Below are positions 26,482-39,562 of a stretch of DNA of 50,486 bases, piece after piece. Each line of letters opens with the position of its first letter. The first letter of the stretch is position 1. Under the pieces are notes generated by a model. That model had not been told where the DNA came from and did no database searches. It saw nothing but the letters and a program-made list of their open reading frames with translations. This DNA comes from Alphaproteobacteria bacterium (lineage in GTDB: Bacteria; Pseudomonadota; Alphaproteobacteria; MPNO01; UBA830), in contig JAJEBT010000119.1 of the NCBI GenBank assembly GCA_022822405.1, positions 1-50,486 on the forward strand, in the 5' to 3' direction. The position numbers were made by a program, and so were the translations under genes.

Positions 26482-27399
26482 CTACCAGCCCCCGGCCACA
26501 CTGTCGATCATGAGGCCGCCGAAGAGCAGGAACAGGTAAAGGACCGAGAACGCAAACATCCGCCGCGCCGATCGTTCGCTGGCGCTGCGCACGACATCGA
26601 TCGCCAGAGCGAGAAAGGCGAGCCCCGCGGCGGCCGCGAACAGCGCCCAGGCGCCGCTGGCTGCGCCAACGAACCATGGTCCCAGCGACACCGGGAACAG
26701 GAGTGCTGTATAGAGCAGTATCTGTCGGCGGGTCTCCCGGACGCCAGCGACGACCGGCAGCATGGGCACGCCGGCATTCTCGTAGTCGCCGTGCTTGTAG
26801 AGCGCGAGCGCCCAGAAATGCGGCGGTGTCCACATGAAGATCAGCACGAACAGCGCGATGCCGCCGGGGTCGATGCTGCCGGTGACCGCAGCCCAGCCGA
26901 TTATCGGCGGGAAGGCGCCGGCCGCGCCGCCGATGACGATGTTCTGCGGTGTGCGGCGCTTGAGCCAGACGGTATAGACGAACACGTAGAAACCGATGGC
27001 GAGCGCCAGCAGCGCCGCCGCCTGCCAGTTCACGCCGAGCGCCATGACCATCACCGAACCGCCGGCAAGAATGACGCCGAACGCCAGCGCGGTATCCGGG
27101 CGCATGCGCCCGGCCGGCAGCGGCCGGTCCCGCGTACGGTCCATCAGGGCGTCGATGTCGCGCTCGTACCACATGTTGATGGCGCCGGACGCGCCGGTGG
27201 CGACGGCAATGCACAGGACGGCGATCGCCGCGACGACCGGGTGCGTGGCACCTGGCGCGGCCACCACTCCGGCAAGGCCGGTGAACACGACCAGTGACAT
27301 CACCCGCGGCTTGAGGAGCGCGACGAAGTCCGCGACTGCCGCGCCGTCCTGAAGTCCGGCCGCGACGCCGACGGTTCCGCTGATCGAGCGGTCGGTCAT
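26482..27399 (-). CDS. ctaB: protoheme IX farnesyltransferase (heme O synthase)
   Basis: UbiA-family prenyltransferase that attaches a farnesyl group to heme b to make heme O, the first step to heme A for subunit I. It has 305 residues from the ATG at 27399 and about nine helices. The first Asp-rich motif is NMWYERDIDALMDRTRDRP, and KRRTPQNIVIGGAAGAFPP plus WTPPHFWALAL are typical of CtaB/CyoE. It lies 24 nt after ctaD. The heme A synthase gene ctaA is not in the window. Confidence 0.96.
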   Translation of the reverse strand: MTDRSISGTVGVAAGLQDGAAVADFVALLKPRVMSLVVFTGLAGVVAAPGATHPVVAAIAVLCIAVATGASGAINMWYERDIDALMDRTRDRPLPAGRMRPDTALAFGVILAGGSVMVMALGVNWQAAALLALAIGFYVFVYTVWLKRRTPQNIVIGGAAGAFPPIIGWAAVTGSIDPGGIALFVLIFMWTPPHFWALALYKHGDYENAGVPMLPVVAGVRETRRQILLYTALLFPVSLGPWFVGAASGAWALFAAAAGLAFLALAIDVVRSASERSARRMFAFSVLYLFLLFGGLMIDSVAGGW

Positions 27400-27423
27400 G
27401 TCCAAACCCGCCGGGCGCGGCCC

Positions 27424-29903
<2,480 letters not shown>

Positions 29904-30578
29904 CGTGCGCGATCCGTATAGGTGAACTCTGCTGCCGGCCAGTCTATGCACCAAGCCTTCCGTACGGGAAGCGCCCGTGCCCTTGTCGGTCAGGGCAGCG
30001 GGGAGGACGGGTTCCTCCCTGTCCCGCAAACTAGCCAAGTTGGCGGATTTGGGCAACCCGTCGACAGCCGTTTTTTGGGCCCGAGCCCGCAACCCTGAAG
30101 CTGTGGGGCGACGTTTCCGTTCAGGTCCCCGCTGTTCCGGAGCGCTGTGTCCCGATTCCTCGGGCTTGGCTTCACTGCGGACTGCGCCGTGAGGACGAAG
30201 ACCGCCTGGGCAAGATGTGCCGGCAAAATCGGGCGCTCCGCGACTGCCCGGACATCGGGGCGTTCGCCGGCGGGCGGCCGATCGCCTGTCGAACGTGATT
30301 GCAGCAGGCGCCGTAGACGGCTGCGACCTGTGCGCGGCCGCGAATCGGATGACTCGCGCATGCCCGCTGAAAAGCAGGCCCGCTTTCGCCGCGGCGCCTG
30401 CGATGCCCGGCCTCGGACGGGCGGTGTACTCTTCAAGCGGTGCCGGTGTCTGTGGTAGCATGACGGGGTGCCGGAATATCCGGCGCGACGCATGGAGCGG
30501 CAGGCGCGGTCCTCCCGCAATCGGGATTGCCGGGGAGGGCGGTCAGCCGGCAAAGGGCCGCAGGCAGACGGGCGCAGG
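29904..30578. other. long divergent intergenic region between ctaC and the IalB gene
   Basis: About 675 nt without a recognised gene. Open frames on the minus strand are Arg/Pro-rich and look non-coding. It holds GGGAGGA-CGGGT-TCCTCCC, a 7-bp hairpin at 30001-30019, and a palindrome CTTCC-GTACG-GGAAG near 29957-29971, close to ctaC and a possible operator. Promoters for the cox operon and the IalB gene should lie here, but I cannot point to a strong pair of boxes. Confidence 0.5.
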
Positions 30579-31082
30579 ATGAGAACGACGATCACGACAG
30601 GAATACTGGTGGTGCTGGCGGCGTTGTCGCTGCCGGCACAAGGCACGGAGCTGGGCACCTTCACCGACTGGATTGCCCATGCCGAGGGCAGCGGCAAGTC
30701 CCGCGTCTGCTGGACCTACAGCGAGCCCAAGAAGCACGAGGGAAAATATACCAAGCGCGGCCGCATACATGGCGTCGTGAGTCACCGGCCGGGCGACAAG
30801 AGCATCAATCAGGTCATGTTCACGGCCGGCTATGTCCACAAGAAGGACAGCCCGGTGAGGGTTGTCATCGGCAGCAAGAAATTCGAACTCTTCACCGAGA
30901 AAGACGCGTCGTGGGCCAGTAGCCGCAAGGACGACGACGCGCTCGTCGCCGCGATGCGGGCCGGAAAACAGATGATCGTGACCGGCGTCTCGTCGCGCGG
31001 AACGAAGACGCGGGACACCTACTCGCTGCGGGGCTTTTCGGCGGCTCACAGGGCAATCAACAGGGCCTGCAAGATAAAGTAG
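30579..31082 (+). CDS. invasion-associated locus B (IalB) family protein
   Basis: A 167-residue exported protein. The signal peptide runs to about residue 22 (LVVLAALSLPAQG), followed by the IalB core: a Cys in SRVCWTYSEP, RGRIHGVVSHRPGD, VRVVIGSKKFELFTEKDASW and a C-terminal Cys in AINRACKIK; the two Cys could form a disulfide. IalB proteins of Bartonella help erythrocyte invasion, but in other alphaproteobacteria they are common envelope proteins of unknown role. The ATG at 30579 is the start of the signal peptide; the ribosome site is weak. Confidence 0.85.
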   Translation: MRTTITTGILVVLAALSLPAQGTELGTFTDWIAHAEGSGKSRVCWTYSEPKKHEGKYTKRGRIHGVVSHRPGDKSINQVMFTAGYVHKKDSPVRVVIGSKKFELFTEKDASWASSRKDDDALVAAMRAGKQMIVTGVSSRGTKTRDTYSLRGFSAAHRAINRACKIK

Positions 31083-31156
31083 CGCGGCTGGGGCCTGCCG
31101 GTTCTACGCTCGCGGAGCTGCGATCGGCGACGCTTCGCCGGCCCTGAACCTGGTGT

Positions 31157-32368
31157 ATGTGCATGCAGATACCGCACATGAGGCGCAACGTATCGCTCCT
31201 GGCGATCTGTCAGGGGTACGCCCAGACCTCGGTTACGGTGGTGATCACGGTCTCGGCGCTCGCTGGCGCGATGATCGCCGAGGACAAGTCGCTCGCGACG
31301 CTGCCCCACGCCTTCATGTGGATGGCGACCGCCGTGATGGCGCTGCCGGCTTCGATGCTGATGAAGCGGTTCGGCAGGCGTGCCGGACTGGCCGGCGGAT
31401 CGCTGTTCGGACTTGCCGGATGCGGCCTGTGCACGCTTGGCATCCTGGTAACCGATCTCTGGATCTTCATTGCCGGAACCTCCTGTTTTGGCGCCTTCAA
31501 TTCCTTCACCCAATACCTGCGGTTCGTGGCCGCGGAGGCGTCGGACGAGAGCTTCCGGCCGAAAGCGATCGCGCTGGTCATCGGTGGTGGCGTGGTTGCT
31601 GCCTTTGTCGGCGGCGCCATCGCCGACCATACCAAGGATCTGCTGGCGCCGGTCGAGTTCGCCGGAACATACGTCGTGCTCGCCGTGGTGCCGCTTCTCC
31701 TTGCCCTGACCGTCCAGTTCGTCCGCATGCCCGAGAGGCCTGTGCCTGCTGCCGGACGGACCGCCCCTGTCGCGGCGGCGAGGCCGCTCGCGGAGATCAT
31801 GCTCCAGCCCGCCTTCATTGTCGCCGCGGCTGGTACCGCCGTGGCGTGGGCCGGCATGATACTGATGATGGCCGCCACGCCGCTTTCGATGCACGCCAGC
31901 AGCCACGCCTTCGGCGATATCACCTTCGTCATCCAGTGGCACATCTTCGCCATGTTTGCGCCGTCTTTCTTCTCGGGCTGGCTGGTCACGCGGTTCGGAA
32001 CGCTCAACGTCATCCTGATGGGCTTTCTGCTGTTCGCCGCTGGCGTGGCCGCCGGACTCTCCGGCATCAGCGTGACCGCGTTCTTTCTTACCAACGTCCT
32101 GATCGGCGCCGGCTGGAACCTCATGCTGGTCGGTTCGACCGAGCTCCTCGTCACCTGCCATACCGCTGCCGAGAGGGGAAAGGTGCAGGGCGTCAACGAC
32201 ACGATCGCCTACGTGCTGGCGGCGGTTTCGTCCTTCTTCGCCGGATATCTCCAGATCGAGCTGGGCTGGGATGCGGTGATGATCGCGATCATTCCCCAGA
32301 TAGCGGTCGTCGCCGGCGCGGTCTGGTGGATGCGCATCGTCGGGCGGCGCGCGGCTCCCGGGGCGTGA
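31157..32368 (+). CDS. MFS transporter
   Basis: A 403-residue major facilitator superfamily protein with about twelve hydrophobic helices. The loop after the second helix reads MLMKRFGRRAG, the usual basic motif A region, and RFGTLNVILMGFLL is its counterpart in the second half. The first three ATGs (31157, 31163, 31178) are all in frame and no ribosome site decides between them. The substrate is unknown. It is convergent with the EamA gene, 15 nt apart. Confidence 0.85.
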   Translation: MCMQIPHMRRNVSLLAICQGYAQTSVTVVITVSALAGAMIAEDKSLATLPHAFMWMATAVMALPASMLMKRFGRRAGLAGGSLFGLAGCGLCTLGILVTDLWIFIAGTSCFGAFNSFTQYLRFVAAEASDESFRPKAIALVIGGGVVAAFVGGAIADHTKDLLAPVEFAGTYVVLAVVPLLLALTVQFVRMPERPVPAAGRTAPVAAARPLAEIMLQPAFIVAAAGTAVAWAGMILMMAATPLSMHASSHAFGDITFVIQWHIFAMFAPSFFSGWLVTRFGTLNVILMGFLLFAAGVAAGLSGISVTAFFLTNVLIGAGWNLMLVGSTELLVTCHTAAERGKVQGVNDTIAYVLAAVSSFFAGYLQIELGWDAVMIAIIPQIAVVAGAVWWMRIVGRRAAPGA

Positions 32369-32383
32369 GCGGGCCGGATGCGG

Positions 32384-33253
32384 TCACGCCCGGCGGTGCT
32401 CGCGGACCGTCACGTGCCAGGTGCCGACAAAGATCACCACGGCGCCGACGAGCGTCCAGATGTCGGGCACCTGGGCGAAGAAGTACCACGCTGACACCGA
32501 GGTGATGGGCAGCCGGACGAATTCGATCGGGATGACCGCGCTCGCATCCGCAACCCGGAACGCCTGCGCCAGGCACATGTGCGCGGCGTAGGCGGTGCCG
32601 CCCATGAACAGGATCATGGGCCAGTCCGCCAGCGCCGGCGTCTGCCATACCATCACGGCGGGGATGGCGGCGAACACCACCAGGTAGAGATTGAGGTTGA
32701 ACACGATCAGCCGCGTCTGTTCGGTGCGGGCCAGCATCTTGGTGCCGATGTCGCCGCCGGCATAGCCGGCGGCGGACAGGAACACCGCGAGCGCCATCGC
32801 GTCGAAGGCGGCGATCCCGGGGCGCAGGATGATCAGGACGCCGGCGAAACCGAGCGCGACCGCCTGCCACCGCGCCCGGGTGACCCGTTCGCGCAGGATC
32901 AGCGCCGCGAAGATCAGCGCGAAAATCGGCAGGGTGAAATGCAGCGCCACGGCTTCCGCAAGCGGCATTTCGGCGAGAGCGAAGAACCATGCCGACACCC
33001 CGACGAAGGTGCACAGCGCCCTCACCAGATAGGTTGCGCCGACCCGGTCGGGCCGGAAGCTCGCGGTGATGCCGCGAAGGCCGCCCGTCATTGTCGGGAG
33101 CACGATCAGCAGGCTGATGAGGCTGCGCAGGAAGACCTGCTGGAACGGCGGCAAGGTGTCGGCGAGAAACCTGACCGCGATGATCATCGCGGAAAAGCAG
33201 CTGACGCTGGCCAGCATCCAGAGGATGCCCCTCAGGGCGGGCGTGACGGTCAT
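32384..33253 (-). CDS. EamA/DMT family transporter
   Basis: A 289-residue drug/metabolite transporter with ten predicted helices in two EamA repeats; the first ends with [27 protein letters not shown] and the second contains [23 protein letters not shown], both typical. The ATG at 33253 begins the first repeat; the same frame stays open to 34447 but that part is antisense to rlmN. It is divergent from rlmN, with only 66 nt between start codons. Substrate unknown. Confidence 0.88.
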   Translation of the reverse strand: MTVTPALRGILWMLASVSCFSAMIIAVRFLADTLPPFQQVFLRSLISLLIVLPTMTGGLRGITASFRPDRVGATYLVRALCTFVGVSAWFFALAEMPLAEAVALHFTLPIFALIFAALILRERVTRARWQAVALGFAGVLIILRPGIAAFDAMALAVFLSAAGYAGGDIGTKMLARTEQTRLIVFNLNLYLVVFAAIPAVMVWQTPALADWPMILFMGGTAYAAHMCLAQAFRVADASAVIPIEFVRLPITSVSAWYFFAQVPDIWTLVGAVVIFVGTWHVTVREHRRA

Positions 33254-33319
33254 CGCTGTTTCCCGGAAGCGGCGCCGTGCCGGTCGACCGGCACGGCTTT
33301 GCCGCCTATATTGTCCGTT

Positions 33320-34432
33320 ATGGCCACAATCGTCGATAGCGTTGCCGAGCCGCCGCTCGAGGAGGCGGAAAGGACCGATCTGGTCGGGCTTTCGCGCGCC
33401 GAAATGACGGCCGCGTTCGCGGCGCTGGGGCTGTCGCCGTTCCGCGCCAAACAGGTCTGGCACTGGATCTATCATCACGGCGTGCGCGAGTTCTCCGCGA
33501 TGAGCACGCTGGCCAGGGATCTGCGCCGCAGGCTTGACGAGCGGTTTGTCATCTCGCGGCCGCAGGTGGCAAGCGAACAGACCGCTGCCGACCGCACCCG
33601 GAAATGGCTGGTTTCGTTTTCCGACCGGAATCTGGCCGAGGCCGTCCACATTCCCGAAGAGGACCGCGGTGCCGTGTGCCTGTCCTCGCAGGTCGGCTGC
33701 ACGCTGACATGCAGGTTCTGCCATACCGGCAAGCAGCGCCTCGTGCGCAACCTCACCCCGGCGGAGATCGTCGGGCAGTTCATGGTGGCCCGCGATTCCT
33801 ACGGCGAATGGCCGTCCTCGCACGAGCCGCGCCGGCTGACTCACATCGTGATGATGGGAATGGGGGAGCCGCTCTACAATTACGACAATGTCGCGCAGGC
33901 GTTGCGCATCATCATGGACGAGGAGGGCATCAACGTCTCGCGCCGGCGCATCACCCTCTCGACGGCGGGTGTGGTGCCCGAGATTCCGCGCGTCGGCGCC
34001 GAACTTGGCGTGCAGCTCGCGATCTCCCTCCATGCCGTCACCGACGAGTTGCGGGACCGGATCGTCCCGCTCAACCGCAAGTACCCGATCGCCGAGCTCC
34101 TCGACGCCTGCCGCGCCTATCCCGCGGCCCGCAATTCGCGGCGCATCACCTTCGAATACGTGATGCTCCGGGGGGTCAATGATTCGCCGGCCGACGCCCG
34201 CGAACTGACGCGCCTGATTCGCGGCATTCCCGCCAAGATCAACCTCATCCCCTTCAACCCGTGGCCGGGAGCCCCGTTCGAGTGCTCGGGTAACCGCGCC
34301 ATCGCCGCCTTTGCCGAGATCGTCAACCGCGCCGGCTATTCGTCGCCGGTGCGCACACCGCGCGGCCGCGACATCCTTGCCGCCTGCGGACAGCTGCGGA
34401 CGGCGAGCGAACGCGAGCGCCGCCGGGCCTGA
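33320..34432 (+). CDS. rlmN: dual-specificity 23S rRNA/tRNA (adenine C2) methyltransferase RlmN
   Basis: Radical SAM enzyme that methylates C2 of A2503 in 23S rRNA and A37 in some tRNAs; 370 residues. The 4Fe-4S cluster Cys are C127, C131 and C134 in [11 protein letters not shown], preceded by VCLSSQVG; the [24 protein letters not shown] and [14 protein letters not shown] blocks are diagnostic. The N-terminal [11 protein letters not shown] segment is also typical. The ATG at 33320 gives the standard start. argG follows after 32 nt. Confidence 0.96.
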   Translation: MATIVDSVAEPPLEEAERTDLVGLSRAEMTAAFAALGLSPFRAKQVWHWIYHHGVREFSAMSTLARDLRRRLDERFVISRPQVASEQTAADRTRKWLVSFSDRNLAEAVHIPEEDRGAVCLSSQVGCTLTCRFCHTGKQRLVRNLTPAEIVGQFMVARDSYGEWPSSHEPRRLTHIVMMGMGEPLYNYDNVAQALRIIMDEEGINVSRRRITLSTAGVVPEIPRVGAELGVQLAISLHAVTDELRDRIVPLNRKYPIAELLDACRAYPAARNSRRITFEYVMLRGVNDSPADARELTRLIRGIPAKINLIPFNPWPGAPFECSGNRAIAAFAEIVNRAGYSSPVRTPRGRDILAACGQLRTASERERRRA

Positions 34433-34464
34433 CGGCCGCATCATCATCTATCTGGAGGTGTTCC

Positions 34465-35685
34465 ATGGCCGGACCTGTGCCTGGAGAGGTCAACAAGATC
34501 GTGCTCGCCTATTCGGGCGGCCTCGATACATCGGTGATCCTGCAATGGCTGAAGGACACCTATCGCTGCGAGGTCGTCACGTTCACCGCCGATCTCGGCC
34601 AGGGCGAGGAACTCGAGCCCGCCCGGCGGAAGGCCGAGAACGCGGGGGTAAAGGAGATCTATATCGACGATCTGCGCGAGGAATTCGTCCGTGATTTCGT
34701 CTTCCCGATGTTTCGCGCCAACGCGCTCTACGAAGGCGTGTACCTCCTCGGGACCTCGATAGCGCGGCCACTCATCGCCAAGCGCCAGATCGAGATCGCC
34801 CGCGAGACCGGCGCCGACGCCGTGTCCCACGGCGCGACCGGCAAGGGCAACGACCAGGTCAGGTTCGAACTCGGCTATTACGCACTCGAGCCCGACATCA
34901 AGGTGATCGCGCCGTGGCGCGAGTGGGACCTCGGTTCGCGAACGCGGCTTCTCGACTATGCGCGTGAACACCAGATACCGATCTCGCGCGACAGGATCGA
35001 CGAGCCGCCCTATTCGACGGACGCGAACCTGCTCCACATCTCCTACGAAGGCCGTGCCCTCGAGGATCCCTGGATCGAACCGGACGAGGACATGTATACG
35101 CGGTCGGTCGCCCCTGAAGGGGCGCCGGAGGAGCCGGCCTACGTGGAAATCGACTTCGAGGCCGGCGATCCGGTGGCCGTCGACGGCGAGGCGCTGGGCC
35201 CGGCCGCGCTTCTGACCAGGCTCAACGAGCTTGGCGGCGCCAACGGCATCGGCCGCGTCGACATCGTCGAGAACCGCTATGTCGGAATGAAGTCGCGCGG
35301 CATCTACGAGACGCCCGGCGGCACCGTCTTGATTGCCGCCCACCGCGGCATCGAATCTATCACCCTCGACCGCGGCGCTGCCCATCTCAAGGACGAACTG
35401 ATGCCGCGCTACGCCGAGCTCGTCTACAACGGGTTCTGGTTCTCGCCCGAACGCGAAATGATCCAGGCGGCGATCGACGAAAGTCAGAAATTCGTTACCG
35501 GCACCGTGCGGTTGAAGCTGTTCAAGGGATCCGTCAGCGTCGTCGGACGGAGGTCGCCGGTGAGCCTCTATTCCGAACAGCATGTCACGTTCGAGGCCGA
35601 TTCCGTCTACGATCAGCAGGATGCCGAGGGCTTCATCCGCCTCAACGCTTTGCGCCTCCGTCTGATGAACGCCCGCAGGGCATGA
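34465..35685 (+). CDS. argG: argininosuccinate synthase
   Basis: Joins citrulline and aspartate with ATP in arginine synthesis; 406 residues, normal length. The PP-loop is YSGGLDTS (16-23), and [18 protein letters not shown] and APWREW are conserved substrate-binding stretches. TGGAGGTG precedes the ATG at 34465. The stop overlaps the start of an EamA transporter gene by 4 nt, which suggests coupled expression. No other arg genes are present in the window. Confidence 0.97.
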   Translation: MAGPVPGEVNKIVLAYSGGLDTSVILQWLKDTYRCEVVTFTADLGQGEELEPARRKAENAGVKEIYIDDLREEFVRDFVFPMFRANALYEGVYLLGTSIARPLIAKRQIEIARETGADAVSHGATGKGNDQVRFELGYYALEPDIKVIAPWREWDLGSRTRLLDYAREHQIPISRDRIDEPPYSTDANLLHISYEGRALEDPWIEPDEDMYTRSVAPEGAPEEPAYVEIDFEAGDPVAVDGEALGPAALLTRLNELGGANGIGRVDIVENRYVGMKSRGIYETPGGTVLIAAHRGIESITLDRGAAHLKDELMPRYAELVYNGFWFSPEREMIQAAIDESQKFVTGTVRLKLFKGSVSVVGRRSPVSLYSEQHVTFEADSVYDQQDAEGFIRLNALRLRLMNARRA

Positions 35686-36566
35686 TCGCCGGCGGCGGCG
35701 ACAGCGGCCGCGGGGAATTCGTCAGCGGCGCGTTGTGGGCGATAGCCGCAGCCGTCAGCTTCGCCGTGATGATGACCAGCGTCCGCCATCTCGGCGGGCG
35801 GTTCGACGCCTTCGAGATCGTGTTCGTGCGCTCGCTCGTCGGGCTGTTCATGGTGATCCCGCTGGTGGCCGGATCCGGCCTGCGCGCCCTACGGCCGACG
35901 CGACTGCCGCTCCACGTGGTGCGGACGCTGTTCGCGCTCTTCGCCATGGTGACACTCTATTACGCGCTCGCCGAGATCCCGGTGGCCGATGCCATCGCGC
36001 TGACCTTCCTGATCCCCCTGTTCACCACGGTCGCGGCGGTCGTGGTGCTCCGCGAACGGGTCGGCCTCCATCGCTGGACGGCGACGCTGGTCGGTTTCGG
36101 CGGCGCGCTGGTGATCATTCGTCCCGGTTTCGTTGCGCTCGAGATACCGGTCCTGCTCGCCGTGCTGTCCTCGGTGCTCTATGCGGGGGCTTGGTCCTGC
36201 GTGAAGATCCTGACGCGCACCGATTCCGCCGTGGTCACCGTGTTCTGGATGAATGTCCTCATGGTTCCGCTGACCGCGGTGCCCGCGGCCTTCGCGTGGG
36301 TCGACCCGAGGCCGGAGGATGTGCTGCCGCTGCTGGTCATGGCGGTTTCCGGCTGGGCCGCGCATGTCTGCCAGGCGCGCGCATTCGCTGCGACCGATGC
36401 CAGCGCCGTCATGCCGTTCGATTTCCTTCGACTGCCGCTTGGGGCGCTGTTCGGATTCCTGCTGTTCGCCGAGATCGTGGATGCCTGGACATGGGCGGGC
36501 GCGGTCATCATCTTCGTTGCAGGCTACTATGTGACGCTGCGCGAGGCGCGCGGCGGGACGCGCTGA
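35682..36566 (+). CDS. EamA/DMT family transporter coupled to argG
   Basis: A 294-residue, ten-helix DMT transporter. Repeat one ends in [20 protein letters not shown] and repeat two holds [23 protein letters not shown]. The ATG at 35682 lies in the argG stop (ATGA), so translation is probably coupled. It is distinct from the other EamA protein at 32384 although they share family motifs. Export of an amino acid or related metabolite would fit the coupling with argG, but no substrate can be read from sequence. Confidence 0.87.
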   Translation: MIAGGGDSGRGEFVSGALWAIAAAVSFAVMMTSVRHLGGRFDAFEIVFVRSLVGLFMVIPLVAGSGLRALRPTRLPLHVVRTLFALFAMVTLYYALAEIPVADAIALTFLIPLFTTVAAVVVLRERVGLHRWTATLVGFGGALVIIRPGFVALEIPVLLAVLSSVLYAGAWSCVKILTRTDSAVVTVFWMNVLMVPLTAVPAAFAWVDPRPEDVLPLLVMAVSGWAAHVCQARAFAATDASAVMPFDFLRLPLGALFGFLLFAEIVDAWTWAGAVIIFVAGYYVTLREARGGTR

Positions 36567-36631
36567 GTTCTTGTCCGGCCTCCCGTCGCGGACGCGGCCC
36601 ACCGGGCCGTCGCCGGGATCGCGAAATCCAT

Positions 36632-36660
36632 TTGATCGGTGTTTGTCGAGCCCATATTAT
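36632..36660 (+). promoter_or_regulatory. sigma-70 type promoter of clpS-clpA
   Basis: TTGATC at 36632-36637 and TATTAT at 36655-36660 are separated by the ideal 17 nt. The start would be near 36667, just upstream of the clpS start at 36693. A GC-rich hairpin CGGCCC-ACC-GGGCCG at 36595-36609 lies before it and may end the argG transcript. Confidence 0.65.
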
Positions 36661-36692
36661 TGACCGTGATCGTGAGGATGGGCGTGACCCGA

Positions 36693-37085
36693 ATGAGAGA
36701 CAGGACAGGATTCCCGGCAGCCGTGCGAATGAAAGGCGCACCCGCTGGTTCGGGAGATGACGACGATCGGCGTCCCCGGCGTGGCGGCGACAACGACACC
36801 GGCATCGTCGTCGAGGAACGAACCAGGACCAAGAAGCCGTCGATGTACAAGGTCATCATGCTCAACGATGACTACACGCCGATGGAGTTTGTCGTGCACG
36901 TGCTCCGCAAGCTCTTCAACAAGTCCGCTGAGGATGCGACCCGAATCATGCTCCACATCCACCAGAAAGGCGTTGGCGTGTGCGGCGTCTACACCTACGA
37001 GGTGGCCGAAACCAAGGTTCAGGGCGTGATGGACCTCGCCCGGGAGAACCAGCATCCGCTTCAATGCACTCTGGAAAAGGCCTGA
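36693..37085 (+). CDS. clpS: ATP-dependent Clp protease adaptor ClpS
   Basis: N-degron adaptor that hands proteins with bulky N-terminal residues to ClpA. The binding pocket is present in [16 protein letters not shown] and the conserved His in [10 protein letters not shown]. With the ATG at 36693 it has 130 residues; 36729 would give 118, and earlier codons fall inside or too near the promoter. A 35-residue acidic and basic N-terminal tail precedes the fold. It lies 4 nt before clpA, the conserved operon partner. Confidence 0.93.
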   Translation: MRDRTGFPAAVRMKGAPAGSGDDDDRRPRRGGDNDTGIVVEERTRTKKPSMYKVIMLNDDYTPMEFVVHVLRKLFNKSAEDATRIMLHIHQKGVGVCGVYTYEVAETKVQGVMDLARENQHPLQCTLEKA

Positions 37086-37089
37086 CAGC

Positions 37090-39429
37090 ATGCTTTCACA
37101 GAACCTCGAAAAAAGCCTGCGGCGCGCGCTCGCGGATGCGGCCGGGCGCAATCACGAATACGCAACGCTCGAACATCTGCTCAAGGCCCTGATCGAGGAT
37201 CCCGACGCCATCGCCGTGTTCAAGGCCTGCGGCGTCGATCTCGCCAAGCTCGAGAGCGAACTCGAGACCTACATCGACAACGAACTGAGCAATCTCGCGG
37301 TCGACGGCGCCACCGACGCCAAGCCCACGGCGAGCTTCCAGCGGGTCGTCCAGCGCGCCGCAATACATGTGCAGTCGTCGGGCCGGCAGGAGGTGACGGC
37401 GGCCAATGTGCTGGTTGCGCTGTTTTCGGAGCGCGAAAGCCACGCGGTCTATTTCCTCCAGGAACAGGAGATGTCGCGCTTCGATGCCGTCAACTACATC
37501 AGCCACGGCATCGCCAAGGTTGCGGGCCAGTCCGAAGGCCGGCGGGTGCGCGGGGCTGCGGAGGAGGGCGACGAGCGCGGAAACGACTCGCCTGGCGAGG
37601 CTCTCGAGACATACTGCGTCGATCTCAACAAGAAGGCGGCCGACGGCCGCATCGATCCCCTTATCGGCCGCGAACTCGAGATCGAGCGCACGATCCAGGT
37701 GCTGTGCCGACGAACCAAGAACAATCCGCTCTATGTCGGCGATTCGGGCGTCGGCAAGACGGCGATAGCCGAGGGGCTGGCGCGCCGCATCTTCAACGAA
37801 GAGGTGCCGGAAGTGCTTTCCGGGGCCACGATATTCGCTCTCGACATGGGGGCGCTCCTCGCCGGTACGCGCTATCGCGGGGACTTCGAGGAACGGCTCA
37901 AGGCGGTGGTGAACGAGCTTGAGAACCACGACAGCGCGATCCTCTTCATCGACGAGATTCACACCGTCATCGGCGCCGGCGCCACCAGCGGCGGATCCAT
38001 GGACGCTTCGAACCTTCTCAAGCCGGCGCTGCAGAGCGGTACGCTCCGCTGCATCGGTTCGACCACCTACAAGGAATACCGGTCCTATTTCGAGAAGGAC
38101 CGTGCTCTGGTCCGGCGCTTCCAGAAGATCGACGTCAACGAGCCGTCGGTCGAGGATGCCGTGAAGATCCTGCGCGGCCTCAGGCCGTGCTACGAGGAAC
38201 ACCACCGTGTGCGCTACACCGCCGCCGCGGTTCGCGCTGCCGTCGAGCTGGCCTCGAGATACATCACCGACCGCAGGCTTCCAGACAAGGCCATAGACGT
38301 CATAGACGAGGTCGGCGCGGCCCAGATGCTGGTTCCGGAGAACAAGCGGCGCAAGCTGATCACGGTCAAGGACGTGGAGGCGGTGGTCGCCAAGATCGCC
38401 CGCATTCCGCCAAAGAGCGTGTCCCGGTCCGACAAGGAGTCGCTCCGCAATCTCGACCGCGATCTCAAGACGGTGGTGTTCGGTCAGGACAAGGCGATCG
38501 ACGAGCTTTCTGCGGCGATCAAGCTGTCGCGAGCCGGCCTGCGCGAGGGTGAAAAGCCGATCGGCTGCTATCTGTTCTCCGGCCCGACCGGCGTCGGCAA
38601 GACCGAGGTTGCCCGGCAGCTGGCCAACGTGATGGCCATAGAGCTGGTCCGCTTCGACATGTCGGAATACATGGAGCGCCATTCCGTATCCCGGCTGATC
38701 GGGGCGCCGCCCGGTTATGTCGGGTTCGACCAGGGGGGCATGCTGACCGATGCCATCGACCAGCATCCCCACGCCGTGCTGCTGCTCGACGAGATAGAGA
38801 AGGCGCATCCGGACGTCTTCAACATCCTGCTCCAGATCATGGACCACGGGCGCCTGACGGACCATAACGGCAAGAGCGTGGATTTCCGCAACGTCATCCT
38901 GATCATGACGACCAACGCCGGAGCCATGGAGCTTGCAAAACCGGCAATCGGCTTCGAGCGCACGACGCGTGTCGGCGAGGATGAGGAGGCGATCAAGCGG
39001 ATGTTCACGCCGGAATTCCGCAACCGCCTCGACGCCACCATCGCGTTTTCCAGCCTTGAGAAGGATGTCGTGCTGCGGGTCGTCGACAAGTTCATCATGC
39101 AGTTGGAAGTCCAGCTCGAAGACCGCGGCGTGACGTTCGAGTTGTCGGATGCCGCCCGTGGCTGGCTTGCGCGAAAGGGGTATGACGAGGCCTATGGTGC
39201 GAGGCCGCTGTCCCGTCTGATCCAGGATACGATCAAGAAGCCGTTGGCCGACGAGATCCTGTTCGGGAAGCTCTCCAAGGGCGGCGTGGTCCAGGTCGAC
39301 GTCAAGGAGGCCGATGACAGCCTGAGCTTCGTCCTGCAGGCGGCGCCACCGAAGCGCCGCGGCAAGAGCAAGGATCCGGATACCGATCCCGACGGCGGCG
39401 ATGGCCGGGTCGAGGAGCTGGTCGAGTAG
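37090..39429 (+). CDS. clpA: ATP-dependent Clp protease ATP-binding subunit ClpA
   Basis: AAA+ unfoldase that feeds substrates to ClpP; 779 residues. It has the N domain with two Clp repeats (1 to about 145), AAA-1 with Walker A GDSGVGKTA (217-225) and Walker B ILFIDEIH, and AAA-2 with GPTGVGKTE (498-506) and LLLDEIEKAHPD. There is no long ClpB middle domain, which confirms ClpA over ClpB/ClpC. It follows clpS by 4 nt. The C-terminal tail is charged and rich in Lys and Asp. clpP is not in the window. Confidence 0.96.
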   Translation: MLSQNLEKSLRRALADAAGRNHEYATLEHLLKALIEDPDAIAVFKACGVDLAKLESELETYIDNELSNLAVDGATDAKPTASFQRVVQRAAIHVQSSGRQEVTAANVLVALFSERESHAVYFLQEQEMSRFDAVNYISHGIAKVAGQSEGRRVRGAAEEGDERGNDSPGEALETYCVDLNKKAADGRIDPLIGRELEIERTIQVLCRRTKNNPLYVGDSGVGKTAIAEGLARRIFNEEVPEVLSGATIFALDMGALLAGTRYRGDFEERLKAVVNELENHDSAILFIDEIHTVIGAGATSGGSMDASNLLKPALQSGTLRCIGSTTYKEYRSYFEKDRALVRRFQKIDVNEPSVEDAVKILRGLRPCYEEHHRVRYTAAAVRAAVELASRYITDRRLPDKAIDVIDEVGAAQMLVPENKRRKLITVKDVEAVVAKIARIPPKSVSRSDKESLRNLDRDLKTVVFGQDKAIDELSAAIKLSRAGLREGEKPIGCYLFSGPTGVGKTEVARQLANVMAIELVRFDMSEYMERHSVSRLIGAPPGYVGFDQGGMLTDAIDQHPHAVLLLDEIEKAHPDVFNILLQIMDHGRLTDHNGKSVDFRNVILIMTTNAGAMELAKPAIGFERTTRVGEDEEAIKRMFTPEFRNRLDATIAFSSLEKDVVLRVVDKFIMQLEVQLEDRGVTFELSDAARGWLARKGYDEAYGARPLSRLIQDTIKKPLADEILFGKLSKGGVVQVDVKEADDSLSFVLQAAPPKRRGKSKDPDTDPDGGDGRVEELVE

Positions 39430-39562
39430 ATCTGCCGCCGTTCATCGGTTTTCGTTCGGATACGGAGACCTCCCAGCCGCGACCGCTGTCCCGTGCCGGG
39501 TCGAGCGCGAGCCTGTCCCGACGCCGCCTTTCCCTGACCGCGTCAGCGAGAACGGTGCGGTG

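Noticed and set aside
32384..34447. A 687-codon minus-strand open frame covering the EamA gene and the antisense of rlmN
   Set aside because: Only the part from 33253 down resembles a protein family. The upstream 400 codons are antisense to rlmN and only open because of GC-rich codon bias.
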